Assembly: GCF_027587175.1 (NCBI RefSeq)
Contig: NZ_JAPCID010000031.1
Span: 22,569 to 86,568, forward strand
DNA: 64,000 nt
Direction of reading: 5' to 3'
Source: Solirubrobacter deserti
GTDB taxonomy: Bacteria; Actinomycetota; Thermoleophilia; Solirubrobacterales; Solirubrobacteraceae
Part shown: positions 1 to 8,296 of the stretch, in pieces
Layout: each line of letters starts with the position of its first letter
How positions within the stretch are numbered: position 1 is the stretch's first letter
Notes under the pieces: model-generated
Databases searched by the model: none
The model's input: only the letters and a program-made list of their open reading frames with translations
What the model was told of the DNA's origin: nothing
Made by a program: the position numbers and the translations under genes

Positions 1-864
1 GTGGACGGGATCCTCGTTGGGCGGGAAGAAGTAGTCGTTCGTCGTCTGGTGGGCGTCGATGAAGAACACGCCCGGGTACTCGTTCATCTGCGGGACGAAG
101 ACCCTGTTCTCCTCCTGGTTCTGCGTGCCGAAGTCGCGGTTGGGGTCAAAGCCCCACGTGGTGAAGCGCTGGACGGCGTCGCGGCCGTCCGGGTTGCGCA
201 CGGGCTGCAGGAAGAACGTCAGCTTCTCGAGCCGGTCCAGGTTCTCGCAGTCCGTGCGCGAGGCCAGCTCGTACGCCTGGCGGGTGATCGACTCGCCCGC
301 GGCCGACTCGCCGCCGTGCGGGGTCGCCGTGATCCAGGCGAACGCGGGCTTGTTGACCGCTGCCTCCAGGCCGACCTCCTCGGGGATGGTGCCGGCGCGC
401 ACACCGCGCCAGAACGCGGCCTGGCCGTTCGGCCCGTCGAGCTCGGCGATGTTCTTCGGCGTGCCCAGCACGTAGAAGTAGATTTCGCGCTGGCCGCTCG
501 CGGCCGTACCCACGTGCTTCTTGATGATCCGCACGCGCGGGTTGTGGGCGGTTGCCTCGACGAGACGGTCCCAGTAGTCGTAGATGACGCTCGTGAGGTT
601 GCGGCCGATCGGGCCGTTCGCCCCACTGCCGAAGGCGGGCGCCCCGCCACCGGCGCCGGCGGCGCCCCAGCCCAGCGGCAGCACGGCGTCCTTGTTCGGC
701 CGCTCCGTGAAGTGCTGCTCCCAGGTCGGGATGCTCGTGTCGATGCTGTGCGTCGTGGGACACGTCGCCAGCGGGTCTTCGGCTTGCGCCTGCGCGACGG
801 CCGGGGCGAGCAACGCCGCCGCCGCGACCGCCAGCGCCGCGCGCCAGGCCTTACGGGCCAACAT
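1..864 (-). CDS. Secreted M14 zinc carboxypeptidase, N-terminal part (cut by window edge)
   Basis: A reading frame without stop runs from ATG at 864 to base 1, so 288 residues are visible and the C-terminus is missing. Residues 1 to about 27 form a signal peptide (basic start, Ala/Leu core, AVAQAQA end). Metallocarboxypeptidase motifs follow in order: HGGE at 183-186 (the HxxE zinc ligands), NPDGR at 224-228, a PNRDFGTQNQ stretch near 241 with the Asn-Arg pair that binds the substrate carboxylate, and FIDAH at 268-272 supplying the third zinc ligand. It should act outside the cell on peptides. Its ATG shares a base with the stop codon of the beta-helix gene (TGATG), so the two are probably translated together. 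The family is clear; the substrate is not. Confidence 0.85.
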   Translation of the reverse strand, partial: MLARKAWRAALAVAAAALLAPAVAQAQAEDPLATCPTTHSIDTSIPTWEQHFTERPNKDAVLPLGWGAAGAGGGAPAFGSGANGPIGRNLTSVIYDYWDRLVEATAHNPRVRIIKKHVGTAASGQREIYFYVLGTPKNIAELDGPNGQAAFWRGVRAGTIPEEVGLEAAVNKPAFAWITATPHGGESAAGESITRQAYELASRTDCENLDRLEKLTFFLQPVRNPDGRDAVQRFTTWGFDPNRDFGTQNQEENRVFVPQMNEYPGVFFIDAHQTTNDYFFPPNEDPVH

Positions 865-3248
865 CAGGAGAACCTCCGGGACTCGCTCGCGGAGCGTAGG
901 ACGGCGTTGCCGGCGTACTTGGCGCTCACGCTGAAGGACTGACCCTTGCGGGCGGCCGTCACCGAGCGCGAGAACGTGCAGTTGCGCGACACGTTGACGG
1001 CCTGGTTGAGGACCGAGCGGCCGTTGCGCTTGATCGTGATCGTGACCTTGCCCGAGCAGGCCTGGGCCTTGGTCACGTTGGCCGGGACCTTGAGCGTGCC
1101 GTTGATCGTGCGCTTGGTCTTGCCGCCCCGGACGCTCGACTTCTTGACCTTGAGCGTGACGGACGTCGCGAACTTCGCGACCGTGACGTTCACCGTGGCC
1201 TGGGCGGTGGAGCCGGCCAGGTCGGTCACCACCACGCGCAGCGCCTGGCGACCGACGTCCGCGCCGGTGGGCGTGACCTCGCACGCGTCGAACGGCGCGC
1301 TGGTGAGCGTGCACACGCGGCGGTCGCCGAGGAACAGCTCGACCTGCTTGACGCCGGCGGCCGCGGTCGGCGTGAAAGCGATGCGGGTGCGCGACGAGAG
1401 CGTCGCCGGCGCGTTCGCGAACGCGATCGTGGGCGCGGCCGGACCCGGGTTCGGGTTCGGCGCCGGGCACGTGACCGCGACGGTGGCGGAGGCCGACGCC
1501 GTCTGGCCCGCGTTGTCCATCACGACCGCGCTGTAGGTGCGGGTGCTGTCGCACGCGGCGTCGGCGGGAATCGTCGCCTGCACCGAGTACGGCGCCTGCG
1601 TGGCCGTCCCGATGGTCGCGCCGCCGTCGGCGAAGCGCACGCGCTTGAGCGCGAAGTCGTCCTCACCGGCCGCGGTGAGCGTGATCGTCGTGCCGCGCTG
1701 CGCGGAAGCCGGCGCGCTCAGGGCGGCGCCGGTCGGGCCGCGATCGAGCACCGGGATCGGCGCGGCCAGCACCGGCCAGGCGCCCGACGCGGGGTCGGAC
1801 TGCGGGCCGCTGCGGTACGGGAAGAAGTCGACCGAGTTCGACGTGGCACCGCCGGTCGCGGCCTCGGTCACCGACGTGCCGTTCACGGGGTTCTCCGGCG
1901 CGGGCGGGTTGACGGTCTCGACCGGGATGTTCGCGGCGGGGATGATCGCCGGCGGCGGCGTCACGCGCTCCGTGTGAATGTTGCGCACGCCCCACCAGTT
2001 GTTCTCGGCCTTGAGCAGCTGGCCGGCGTCCTGGAACTCGTTCGCGTTGACGTTGCCCGTGCGCGTCGTCGTGCCGTCGTTGGCCACGTTGAGCGCCCCG
2101 AACGAGTTGTCGACGATGTTCGAGCGCGAGACGCTGGAGTCGATCACGCGGCCCGTGGCGTCCGTCCACTGCGTGAGGCGGGCGCCGGCGTAGCGCACGC
2201 CCGAGCCCAGCACCAGGTTCTGGTTGTTGGTCGTGCTCGGGTTGAACCGCGCGGGCTGCGGGTTCTGCCCGAAGCTGGCCGGGGTCGTCGTGCTTCGGAC
2301 CGCCGCGAACTCGCCGTGGACGAGATTCTGCGAGATCAGCGAGCTGTCGACGGTCGCGTAGGCGCCGGCGGTCACGCGCAGGCCGTCCTGCCCGAACGTC
2401 GGGCCGGTGCGGACCTGGCCCGGGTTCGCGCACGCGCCGGTGCCGGCGTAGTTGACGCACAGCGTGCGGCCGACGATCTGGCTGGACGTGATCACGCCCC
2501 AGTTCGGCACGCCGGAGCTGGTGAACGGCGCGAAGTCGTTCTGCGCGCCGTCGATCAGGACGCCGATGCGGTTGTACTTGTCGATGCGGGTGCGGTCGAT
2601 CTCGAGCCTGCGGGAGCCATCCACGGGCGCGAGCAGCGCGCGCGAGGTCTGGACGATCCCGATGCCGGGCTGCGGGCCGCGCCAGCCGCCGGGCAGCTGG
2701 TACGCGTTGTCGCCCTCCGAGGTGACGACGTTCGTGACGTGGCTGCGCTTGACCGAGCCCTTGGCGTCGACGAACGCGATGCCCGCCTCGACCGCGACGG
2801 GGCGGCCGGCCGGGTCGTAGCCGTTGACGGTGACGCCCGAGATGTTCGCGGTCAGCGGGCGCGTCGGCGTGCCGACGACCGCGATGATGTCCCCGACGCC
2901 GTTGCGGACGTCGGGCGACGGCTCGAGGATGCTGCCGAAGTTCACGCCCGACGCCTTCGGGCTGATGCTCACCAGGTGGGCGCCCGCGCCTTTGAGCGTC
3001 AGGTTGTTCTTCTGGATCGTGACGGCGTTGGTGCCGGGCGCGCCGTTGCCTTCGACGTACTTGCCCTGGCAGATCACGATCGTGTCACCGTCTGCCGCCG
3101 CGTCGACCGCGGCCTGCACCGACGTGAAGCCGGCGGCCGGGCAGTCGGCCTTGTCGTCGTCGACCGTGAGCGTCGCGGCGGCGAAGGCGCTCTGTGCCGA
3201 GCACAGTACCCCCGCGGCGACGAGCACGGGTAGGAACCCACTCCTCAA
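864..3248 (-). CDS. Secreted right-handed beta-helix protein with Ig-like C-terminal domains
   Basis: 794 residues from a TTG start at 3248. The TTG is chosen because a GGAGG lies 8 nt before it on the minus strand. Residues 1-24 are a signal peptide. The mature start (TVDDD..CPAAGFTSVQAAVDAAADGDTI) is typical of pectate-lyase-like right-handed beta-helix proteins, and the helix seems to run to about residue 430. After a Pro-rich linker come two or more Ig-like modules, near 505-600 and 605-695, and a basic C-terminal domain with two cysteines (ACSGKV and NCTFS). No catalytic residues are recognised, so it could bind or cleave polysaccharide or be a surface protein. It is co-oriented and overlapping with the M14 gene downstream, which suggests one extracellular function. 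Confidence 0.8.
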   Translation of the reverse strand: MRSGFLPVLVAAGVLCSAQSAFAAATLTVDDDKADCPAAGFTSVQAAVDAAADGDTIVICQGKYVEGNGAPGTNAVTIQKNNLTLKGAGAHLVSISPKASGVNFGSILEPSPDVRNGVGDIIAVVGTPTRPLTANISGVTVNGYDPAGRPVAVEAGIAFVDAKGSVKRSHVTNVVTSEGDNAYQLPGGWRGPQPGIGIVQTSRALLAPVDGSRRLEIDRTRIDKYNRIGVLIDGAQNDFAPFTSSGVPNWGVITSSQIVGRTLCVNYAGTGACANPGQVRTGPTFGQDGLRVTAGAYATVDSSLISQNLVHGEFAAVRSTTTPASFGQNPQPARFNPSTTNNQNLVLGSGVRYAGARLTQWTDATGRVIDSSVSRSNIVDNSFGALNVANDGTTTRTGNVNANEFQDAGQLLKAENNWWGVRNIHTERVTPPPAIIPAANIPVETVNPPAPENPVNGTSVTEAATGGATSNSVDFFPYRSGPQSDPASGAWPVLAAPIPVLDRGPTGAALSAPASAQRGTTITLTAAGEDDFALKRVRFADGGATIGTATQAPYSVQATIPADAACDSTRTYSAVVMDNAGQTASASATVAVTCPAPNPNPGPAAPTIAFANAPATLSSRTRIAFTPTAAAGVKQVELFLGDRRVCTLTSAPFDACEVTPTGADVGRQALRVVVTDLAGSTAQATVNVTVAKFATSVTLKVKKSSVRGGKTKRTINGTLKVPANVTKAQACSGKVTITIKRNGRSVLNQAVNVSRNCTFSRSVTAARKGQSFSVSAKYAGNAVLRSASESRRFS

Positions 3249-3388
3249 CTAACAGCCCTCCATATCCGTGCGCAGCTCCTCCAACTGCACGTGATGCGAC
3301 TGGCGGATAATGTCGGACCAGAGCCGATTGCGCCGGGTTTTCGGCGTTGAGGAAGCTCAACGGGGCCACAAGGTGAGAGGGGCATGTG

Positions 3389-6265
3389 ATGGGGGGAAGG
3401 GCAATGCGCCGCGCGCTGGGGTGCGCGCTGGCGGTGCTGGCGTGCACGGCCGGCGAGGCGGGGGCGCAGATCGTGGCGCCGCCGTGGTGCGGGACGGTGG
3501 AGCCGGACGCGGCGGCCGCGCTGCCGGACGGGACGCGGGCCGGCGATCCGGCCGGTTCATTTCCGCACATCCCGGCGTACGCGATCGGGTGCACGCTGGA
3601 CAAGATTGCCGCGGCGTCCAACGGGCGCATGAAGGTCGAGGAGGTCGGGCGCTCGGTGCAGGGCCGGCCGCTGTATCTGGCCACCATCGATGCGCGTGAG
3701 ACCGAGGCGCAGCGGACGGCGTCGGACAACTACAAGGCCATCCGGGCGACGCAGCTGAGCGACCCGGCGGCGTCGCTGGCGAAGCTGGCGGCCGCGGGCG
3801 ACGCGGTGAAGGCGCCCGCGCTGTTCCAGGGCTCCATCCACGGCAACGAGTTCCAGGGCACCGACGCGGTCCTGATGCAGCTCGAGCGGCTGGCGACGAC
3901 GCCGCGCGGCACCGACCCGGTCGTGGACCGGATCCTCGACCACACGATCGTCGGCGCACTCGTGAACATCAACCCGGACGGGCGCGTCGCCGGCACGCGC
4001 GCGAACGCCGACGGGTTCGACATGAACCGCGACTACCTGATCCAGTCGCAGCCCGAGATGCAGGTCTCCACGCGCGTGATGCGCGAGTGGAGCGCGCCGA
4101 TCTTCGTCGACCTGCACGGCTACTTCACGCCCGCGATGCTCGGCGGGCCGACCAAGCCGCACAGCGAGGCGGTCGAGTACGACCTCTTCCTGAAGTGGAA
4201 CCAGCTGCGGCTGGACCGCACGGAGGCCGCGTTCAACGCCGCCGGCTTCCAGCTGCAGCGACCGATCAACGACTGGTGCTCGACCGGCCAGCCGCCCGCG
4301 AGCGGCGTCTGCCCGAACGGTGAGACGCCCGGGCCGGACGTGGCGGAGGGGCTCGACGACCAGGCGCCGCACTTCTCCGCCATCTACGGCGAGGTCACGG
4401 GCCTGGACGCGTCCACCTTCGAGACGTGCCAGACCGAGGCGTGCGGCGGGCGGCTCGGCGCCCGCCGTCAGGGCGAGATCATGATCGACACGACGCTGCG
4501 CCACCTGGCCGACGAGCGTGTCGCCCTGTTGCGGGACACCTTGGAGGTCGCGCGCCGCGGCGTGGCCGGCGCCGCGCGACCGGAGTGCTGTCCGGCGCCG
4601 TTCGACACCGACCACAACTGGATGGTCGAGTACCCGACCGCGTTCGTGATCCCGGTCGGAGCGGGGCAGCGGTCCGACGCCGAGGCCAACCGGCTCGTGC
4701 GCTGGCTGCTCGAGAACCAGGTCGAGGTGCACACGCTGAACGCGGCCGCGTCGTTCGGCGGGCAGACGTTCGCCGCCGGCTCGTACGTGGTGCCGATGAA
4801 GCAGGCACGGCGCGGGATGGCGCACACGGCGCTGTCGGTCGGCACGGACATCTCGGCGCGCATCTCGCGCGTGTACGCGCCGCCGACGGCGTGGAGCCTC
4901 GGCTACCTATGGGGCGCGGACACGGTCACGATCCCGGCGGGCGCGTCCTTCTCGCCCGCGTCGACGAAGATCACCGCGCCGGTGCCGGCCGGCTCGGGCG
5001 TGAGCGGGAGCGGGGAGATGACGGTGCTGACGGTCAACTCGCCGTCGGCGATCCGGACGCTCAACGCCACGCTCGCGGCGGGCGTGGGCGGGTATCGCAC
5101 CGGGGACGGGCGCGTCGCGTTCCGCGGCGAGCCGGACGCGCTGGTGGCGGCCGCGGCGGCGAACGAGGTGCGCCTGGTGCGGGCCACCGCCTCCTCGCTG
5201 GGCGCGCTGGAGCAGATCACGCGCGTGCCGCGGATCGCGGTCATGACGGCCGCGCCCAACCAGGAGACGTGGGCGCTCGAGCGCCTGGGTTACGTGGCCG
5301 ACGCTGTCGGGACGGCGGCGCTCAACGGTGCCGTCGATCCGCTGGCGGGCTACGACACGATCTTCAACTCGGGGACGTGGCCGACCGGGACGGCGAACGC
5401 GGTCGCGCGCACGCGCCTGTCGGCCTTCTTCGCTCGTGGCGGCGGCTATGTGGGCGGCGGCACCAGCGCGGGCGCGTTCCTGGCGAGCGCCGGCGAGGTC
5501 GCCGGGCTCACGACCGCGAACCGGTCGGGCAACGGACGCTCGGGCATCATCAACTGGGTGCGGGCGCCGTTCTCGCCGATCACGGGCGCCTATCCCGCGC
5601 GCGACACGGCGATCGTGGACCCGCCGGTGTGGTTCACGTCGATGCCGTCCTCGTGGGCGGTCGACGGCTCGCTGCCGGAGAGCGACTTCCTGGCCGCGGG
5701 GCTGTGGCCGGACGACGCCCAGTCGCTCAGCGCGCCGGGCTCGGCCGTGATCGCGCACGGGCTCAACACGGCCGGGACCTCGCGCCAGGCCGTGTTCGCC
5801 ATGAACCCGCTGTACCGGGCGATCCCCGAGCGTGAGTGGCCGATGCTGGCCGCGGCGCTGAACTGGAGCGCGGCCGGGCCGGACGTCGTGTCCGAGGCGC
5901 TGGCCACGGGCGTCGTGAGCGGGACGGTGCCGGCCACGCTGTCGCTGTCGCTGGGCGCCGCGGCCACGTTCCCGCCGTTCGTGCCGGGGGTCGAGGAGGA
6001 CTACGAGGCCGGCACGACCGCGAAGGTGATCTCGACCGCGGGTGACGCGGCGCTGAGCGTGTCGCAGCCGGGGCACATGACCAACGGCGCGTTCACGCTG
6101 GCCGAGCCGCTGCGGGTCTCGTTCTCGAAGGCGGCGTGGACCGGGCCGGTGTCGAACGAGTCGGTGGACGTCACGTTCCGGCAGCGGATCAAGCGGACGG
6201 ACCCGCTGCGGACGGGGACCTACTCGCGCACGGTGACGTTCACGTTGTCGACCACCAGTCCGTAG
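3389..6265 (+). CDS. Large secreted M14 carboxypeptidase-family protein
   Basis: 958 residues. ATG at 3389 is preceded by GAGAGGGG; GTG 3386 and ATG 3404 are alternatives. The signal peptide spans roughly 6-27. The M14 domain shows HGNE at 151-154, NPDGR at 195-199, FDMNRD near 210, VDLHG with His 246 as third zinc ligand, and YGEVTG with Glu 335 as the likely catalytic base. All key residues are present. From about 610 to 720 a segment with YDTIFNSGTW and GGGYVGGGTSAGAFL resembles a class I glutamine-amidotransferase-like fold, followed by a beta-rich C-terminus. It is divergent from the beta-helix gene, and its last 46 nt overlap the oppositely oriented SpoU gene. Function as an extracellular peptidase is likely; the role of the C-terminal half is unknown. 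Confidence 0.85.
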   Translation: MGGRAMRRALGCALAVLACTAGEAGAQIVAPPWCGTVEPDAAAALPDGTRAGDPAGSFPHIPAYAIGCTLDKIAAASNGRMKVEEVGRSVQGRPLYLATIDARETEAQRTASDNYKAIRATQLSDPAASLAKLAAAGDAVKAPALFQGSIHGNEFQGTDAVLMQLERLATTPRGTDPVVDRILDHTIVGALVNINPDGRVAGTRANADGFDMNRDYLIQSQPEMQVSTRVMREWSAPIFVDLHGYFTPAMLGGPTKPHSEAVEYDLFLKWNQLRLDRTEAAFNAAGFQLQRPINDWCSTGQPPASGVCPNGETPGPDVAEGLDDQAPHFSAIYGEVTGLDASTFETCQTEACGGRLGARRQGEIMIDTTLRHLADERVALLRDTLEVARRGVAGAARPECCPAPFDTDHNWMVEYPTAFVIPVGAGQRSDAEANRLVRWLLENQVEVHTLNAAASFGGQTFAAGSYVVPMKQARRGMAHTALSVGTDISARISRVYAPPTAWSLGYLWGADTVTIPAGASFSPASTKITAPVPAGSGVSGSGEMTVLTVNSPSAIRTLNATLAAGVGGYRTGDGRVAFRGEPDALVAAAAANEVRLVRATASSLGALEQITRVPRIAVMTAAPNQETWALERLGYVADAVGTAALNGAVDPLAGYDTIFNSGTWPTGTANAVARTRLSAFFARGGGYVGGGTSAGAFLASAGEVAGLTTANRSGNGRSGIINWVRAPFSPITGAYPARDTAIVDPPVWFTSMPSSWAVDGSLPESDFLAAGLWPDDAQSLSAPGSAVIAHGLNTAGTSRQAVFAMNPLYRAIPEREWPMLAAALNWSAAGPDVVSEALATGVVSGTVPATLSLSLGAAATFPPFVPGVEEDYEAGTTAKVISTAGDAALSVSQPGHMTNGAFTLAEPLRVSFSKAAWTGPVSNESVDVTFRQRIKRTDPLRTGTYSRTVTFTLSTTSP

Positions 6266-6858
6266 AGGGTCGCGGCCACGGCGGTCGCGAGGTTGAGGCT
6301 GGAGACGCCGGCGCGCATGGGGATCCGTACCAGCGCGTCGGCCGAGGCCTTCAGCTCGGGCGACAGGCCGTGGCGCTCGGAGCCGAAGGCGAGGACGGCG
6401 TAGCGTGGGACGCGGCGCTCCTCGCCCTCGGGGTCGATCGCGATCAGCGGGCGGTCGGTGTGCGGCGGGGTGGCGGTTTGCAGGACGGGGAGCGCGAACT
6501 GGAGGCCGGCGGCGCCGCGGATCGCGCCCGGCTGCCACGGGTCGGCGGTGGAGAGCACGGCGGCGGCGTCCGCGGCGGCCGCGACGCGGATGGCGGCGCC
6601 GAGGTTGCCGAGGTGACGCGGCTCCTCGAGGTAGATCACGGGGCCGGAGCGCTGCAGCGCGGCGGCGAGCGCGTACGCGGGACGCCGCGCGACCGTGACG
6701 ATCTCCTCGCCCGGCTCGATGGGCGGGAGCGTGAGGTCCGGCGCCAGCAGGGCCCGCATCCGCTCGATCTCGGCCGCGTCGCCGGTCACGCTGACGATCT
6801 CGGCGCCGAAGCGCAGCGCGTGCTTGAGCGCGTGGAAGCCCTCGAGCCGGACGTCCAT
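6220..6858 (-). CDS. SpoU/TrmH-family RNA 2'-O-ribose methyltransferase
   Basis: 212 residues. The SPOUT motifs are in order: NLGAAIR near 83 (motif 1), LAFGSERHGLSPEL near 158 (motif 2) and IPMRAGVSSLNLATAVAA near 180 (motif 3), which form the trefoil-knot SAM site. Members methylate ribose 2'-OH groups in tRNA or rRNA using S-adenosylmethionine. The start of the protein is short and lacks a clear L30e-like substrate-binding domain, so the target RNA cannot be named. ATG 6858 lies 1 nt after the stop of the queuosine-salvage gene, so the pair forms a likely RNA-modification operon. The 3' end overlaps the M14 gene on the other strand by 46 nt. Confidence 0.88.
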   Translation of the reverse strand: MDVRLEGFHALKHALRFGAEIVSVTGDAAEIERMRALLAPDLTLPPIEPGEEIVTVARRPAYALAAALQRSGPVIYLEEPRHLGNLGAAIRVAAAADAAAVLSTADPWQPGAIRGAAGLQFALPVLQTATPPHTDRPLIAIDPEGEERRVPRYAVLAFGSERHGLSPELKASADALVRIPMRAGVSSLNLATAVAATLYGLVVDNVNVTVRE

Positions 6859-6859
6859 C

Positions 6860-7741
6860 TCAATAGGCGGTGGTGCGGGCGCGGTGGCGCGGGCGGGCCT
6901 TGTAGCGGGCGCCGGCGCCGCGGTTCCAGAGCGCGTTGTCGACCGCGGTCGCCGTCGTGCTCCCGTGCGCGGCGACGAGCAGCTCGACGGCGTGCAGCGC
7001 GCACGCCCGGATCTCGACCTCCTCCGGCGAGTCGTGCTCGATCAACTGCTCGGCGTCGATGCGGGCCACGAGGTCGTCGTCGAAGCCGAGGATGCCGTCC
7101 AGGCGCAGCACGTGGGGGACGAGGTTGTCGGCGAACAGCGTCAGGCGGTGCAGGTCGCGCCCGTCGGCCAGGCCCTGCAGCGCGAGGTCGGCGGCGGCGA
7201 TCTGCGCCCGCTTGTAGAGCGGGATCGCCTTACCCTTGTAGGGCGAGATGTCGTACCAGGTGGGCCAGGTGGAGAGCTCGGTCGCGAGCTCCTCCGCGGT
7301 GCCGGAGCGGGCGAACACGCAGAACGAGTCCCCGACGCGCTGGCCGAGCTCGCGCAGGCTGCGCTCGAACAGCGCCATCAGCGGGTGGTCGGCGGCCTGG
7401 CCGAGCGCCTGGGCGATCTCCTCGCGGGTGACGTGCTTGAGCGCCTCGATCGTCCACGGGCCGTGCCCGCGCAGCCCGTTCTCGACGGTTCGGAAGCCGG
7501 AGAGCCCGGGCGGCTTGTTGAGCGTCGGAAACCAGCCGCTGCCGAAGTTGATGGCGTTGAGCTGGAGGCTGAACGCGGCCCGCAGCTCGTCGTCGGCCTC
7601 GCCGTTGAGGTCCGGCGCGGGCGGCGAGACGGCGGGCAGCTCGCGCGCGTAGTCGGTGATCGCGTCCTCGTGGATGCGCACGTGGGTGGCCTGCTCCGCG
7701 ACCCATGCGGCCTTGGCGCGGATCTCGTCGGTCAGCGTCAT
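6860..7741 (-). CDS. Queuosine-salvage glycosylase family protein (DUF2419/Qng1-like)
   Basis: 293 residues. Family features seen: NFGSGWFPTLNKPPG near 62, ARSGTAEELATEL, a lysine-rich KGKAIPLYKRAQI, FADNLVPHVLRLDGILGFDDDLVARID, EVEIRACALHAVELL, and the C-terminal HRARTTAY. These match the DUF2419 'queuosine salvage' proteins, which release queuine from queuosine 5'-phosphate so that the base can be inserted into tRNA. No tgt or queA-F gene is visible in the window. A TAGGGT hexamer lies 9 nt before ATG 7741 with no Shine-Dalgarno sequence, suggesting a leaderless message. It is followed at once by the SpoU methyltransferase gene. The assignment rests on remembered family motifs, so moderate confidence for the precise reaction. 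Confidence 0.75.
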   Translation of the reverse strand: MTLTDEIRAKAAWVAEQATHVRIHEDAITDYARELPAVSPPAPDLNGEADDELRAAFSLQLNAINFGSGWFPTLNKPPGLSGFRTVENGLRGHGPWTIEALKHVTREEIAQALGQAADHPLMALFERSLRELGQRVGDSFCVFARSGTAEELATELSTWPTWYDISPYKGKAIPLYKRAQIAAADLALQGLADGRDLHRLTLFADNLVPHVLRLDGILGFDDDLVARIDAEQLIEHDSPEEVEIRACALHAVELLVAAHGSTTATAVDNALWNRGAGARYKARPRHRARTTAY

Positions 7742-7750
7742 GCCCGGCCG

Positions 7751-7756
7751 ACCCTA
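7751..7756 (-). promoter_or_regulatory. -10 box TAGGGT for the queuosine-salvage gene
   Basis: TAGGGT on the minus strand ends 9 nt before ATG 7741. No AGGAG-like sequence sits between, so transcription probably starts at or next to the start codon. Confidence 0.5.
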
Positions 7757-7786
7757 GCCGTCCGCGCGGCGGGGTAGCGCCCGGTG

Positions 7787-8260
7787 ATGACAGACCCACG
7801 TCACGGAGACCAGCTGGACCGGCCCTACGGCGACCAGGAGACCGACTACGTCGTCATCGGCCCCGAAGACCCGGCCACGTTGGCGCAGGCCGACGACCCC
7901 GCGATGCAGGCCGTCGAGGAGGCCGGCGGCGGCCAGGCGGAAGGCTTCGAGCTGGCCGAGCAGCAGTTGATCGAGAACGCCGAGAACGCGCCCGAGCCCG
8001 AGCTGGCCGCGGACGGCTTCGACCTCGACGACCCCGCCACGGCCGTCGACGAGGACGACGCCGACACGGTGGCCAAGGACCTCTCCGACCTCGAGCGCAC
8101 CGACGAGGGCACGCTCGCCGCGCCCCGGGACCGCGAGGCGCTGCGCGCGAGCGCCGAGCCGGGGGAGGCCGACGAGGTGCACTCGTCCGAGGTCACGTTC
8201 GACCCGCAGGCGGGCCCCGACGACCCGGGCCAGGGCCCGGGCATCGAGTTCGAGCGCTGA
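7787..8260 (+). CDS. Acidic protein with EGFELAE motif, unknown function
   Basis: 157 residues from ATG 7787 (GTG 7784 is the adjacent alternative). The protein is very acidic, with no signal peptide or membrane segment, and is probably largely disordered. Residues around 45-65 read GGGQAEGFELAEQQLIENAE. Almost the same block (GEGESEGFELAEADLIEHAE) occurs in the 84-residue protein at 36597-36851, so the two define a small family. C-terminal to the block is a run rich in Asp, Glu and Pro ending GPGIEFER. It is divergent from the queuosine-salvage gene and lies upstream of pcrA in the same direction. I do not recognise a function. Confidence 0.7.
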   Translation: MTDPRHGDQLDRPYGDQETDYVVIGPEDPATLAQADDPAMQAVEEAGGGQAEGFELAEQQLIENAENAPEPELAADGFDLDDPATAVDEDDADTVAKDLSDLERTDEGTLAAPRDREALRASAEPGEADEVHSSEVTFDPQAGPDDPGQGPGIEFER

Positions 8261-8296
8261 GCCGTCCTCGGGGAGCGCTAGCGTCCATGGGACGCC

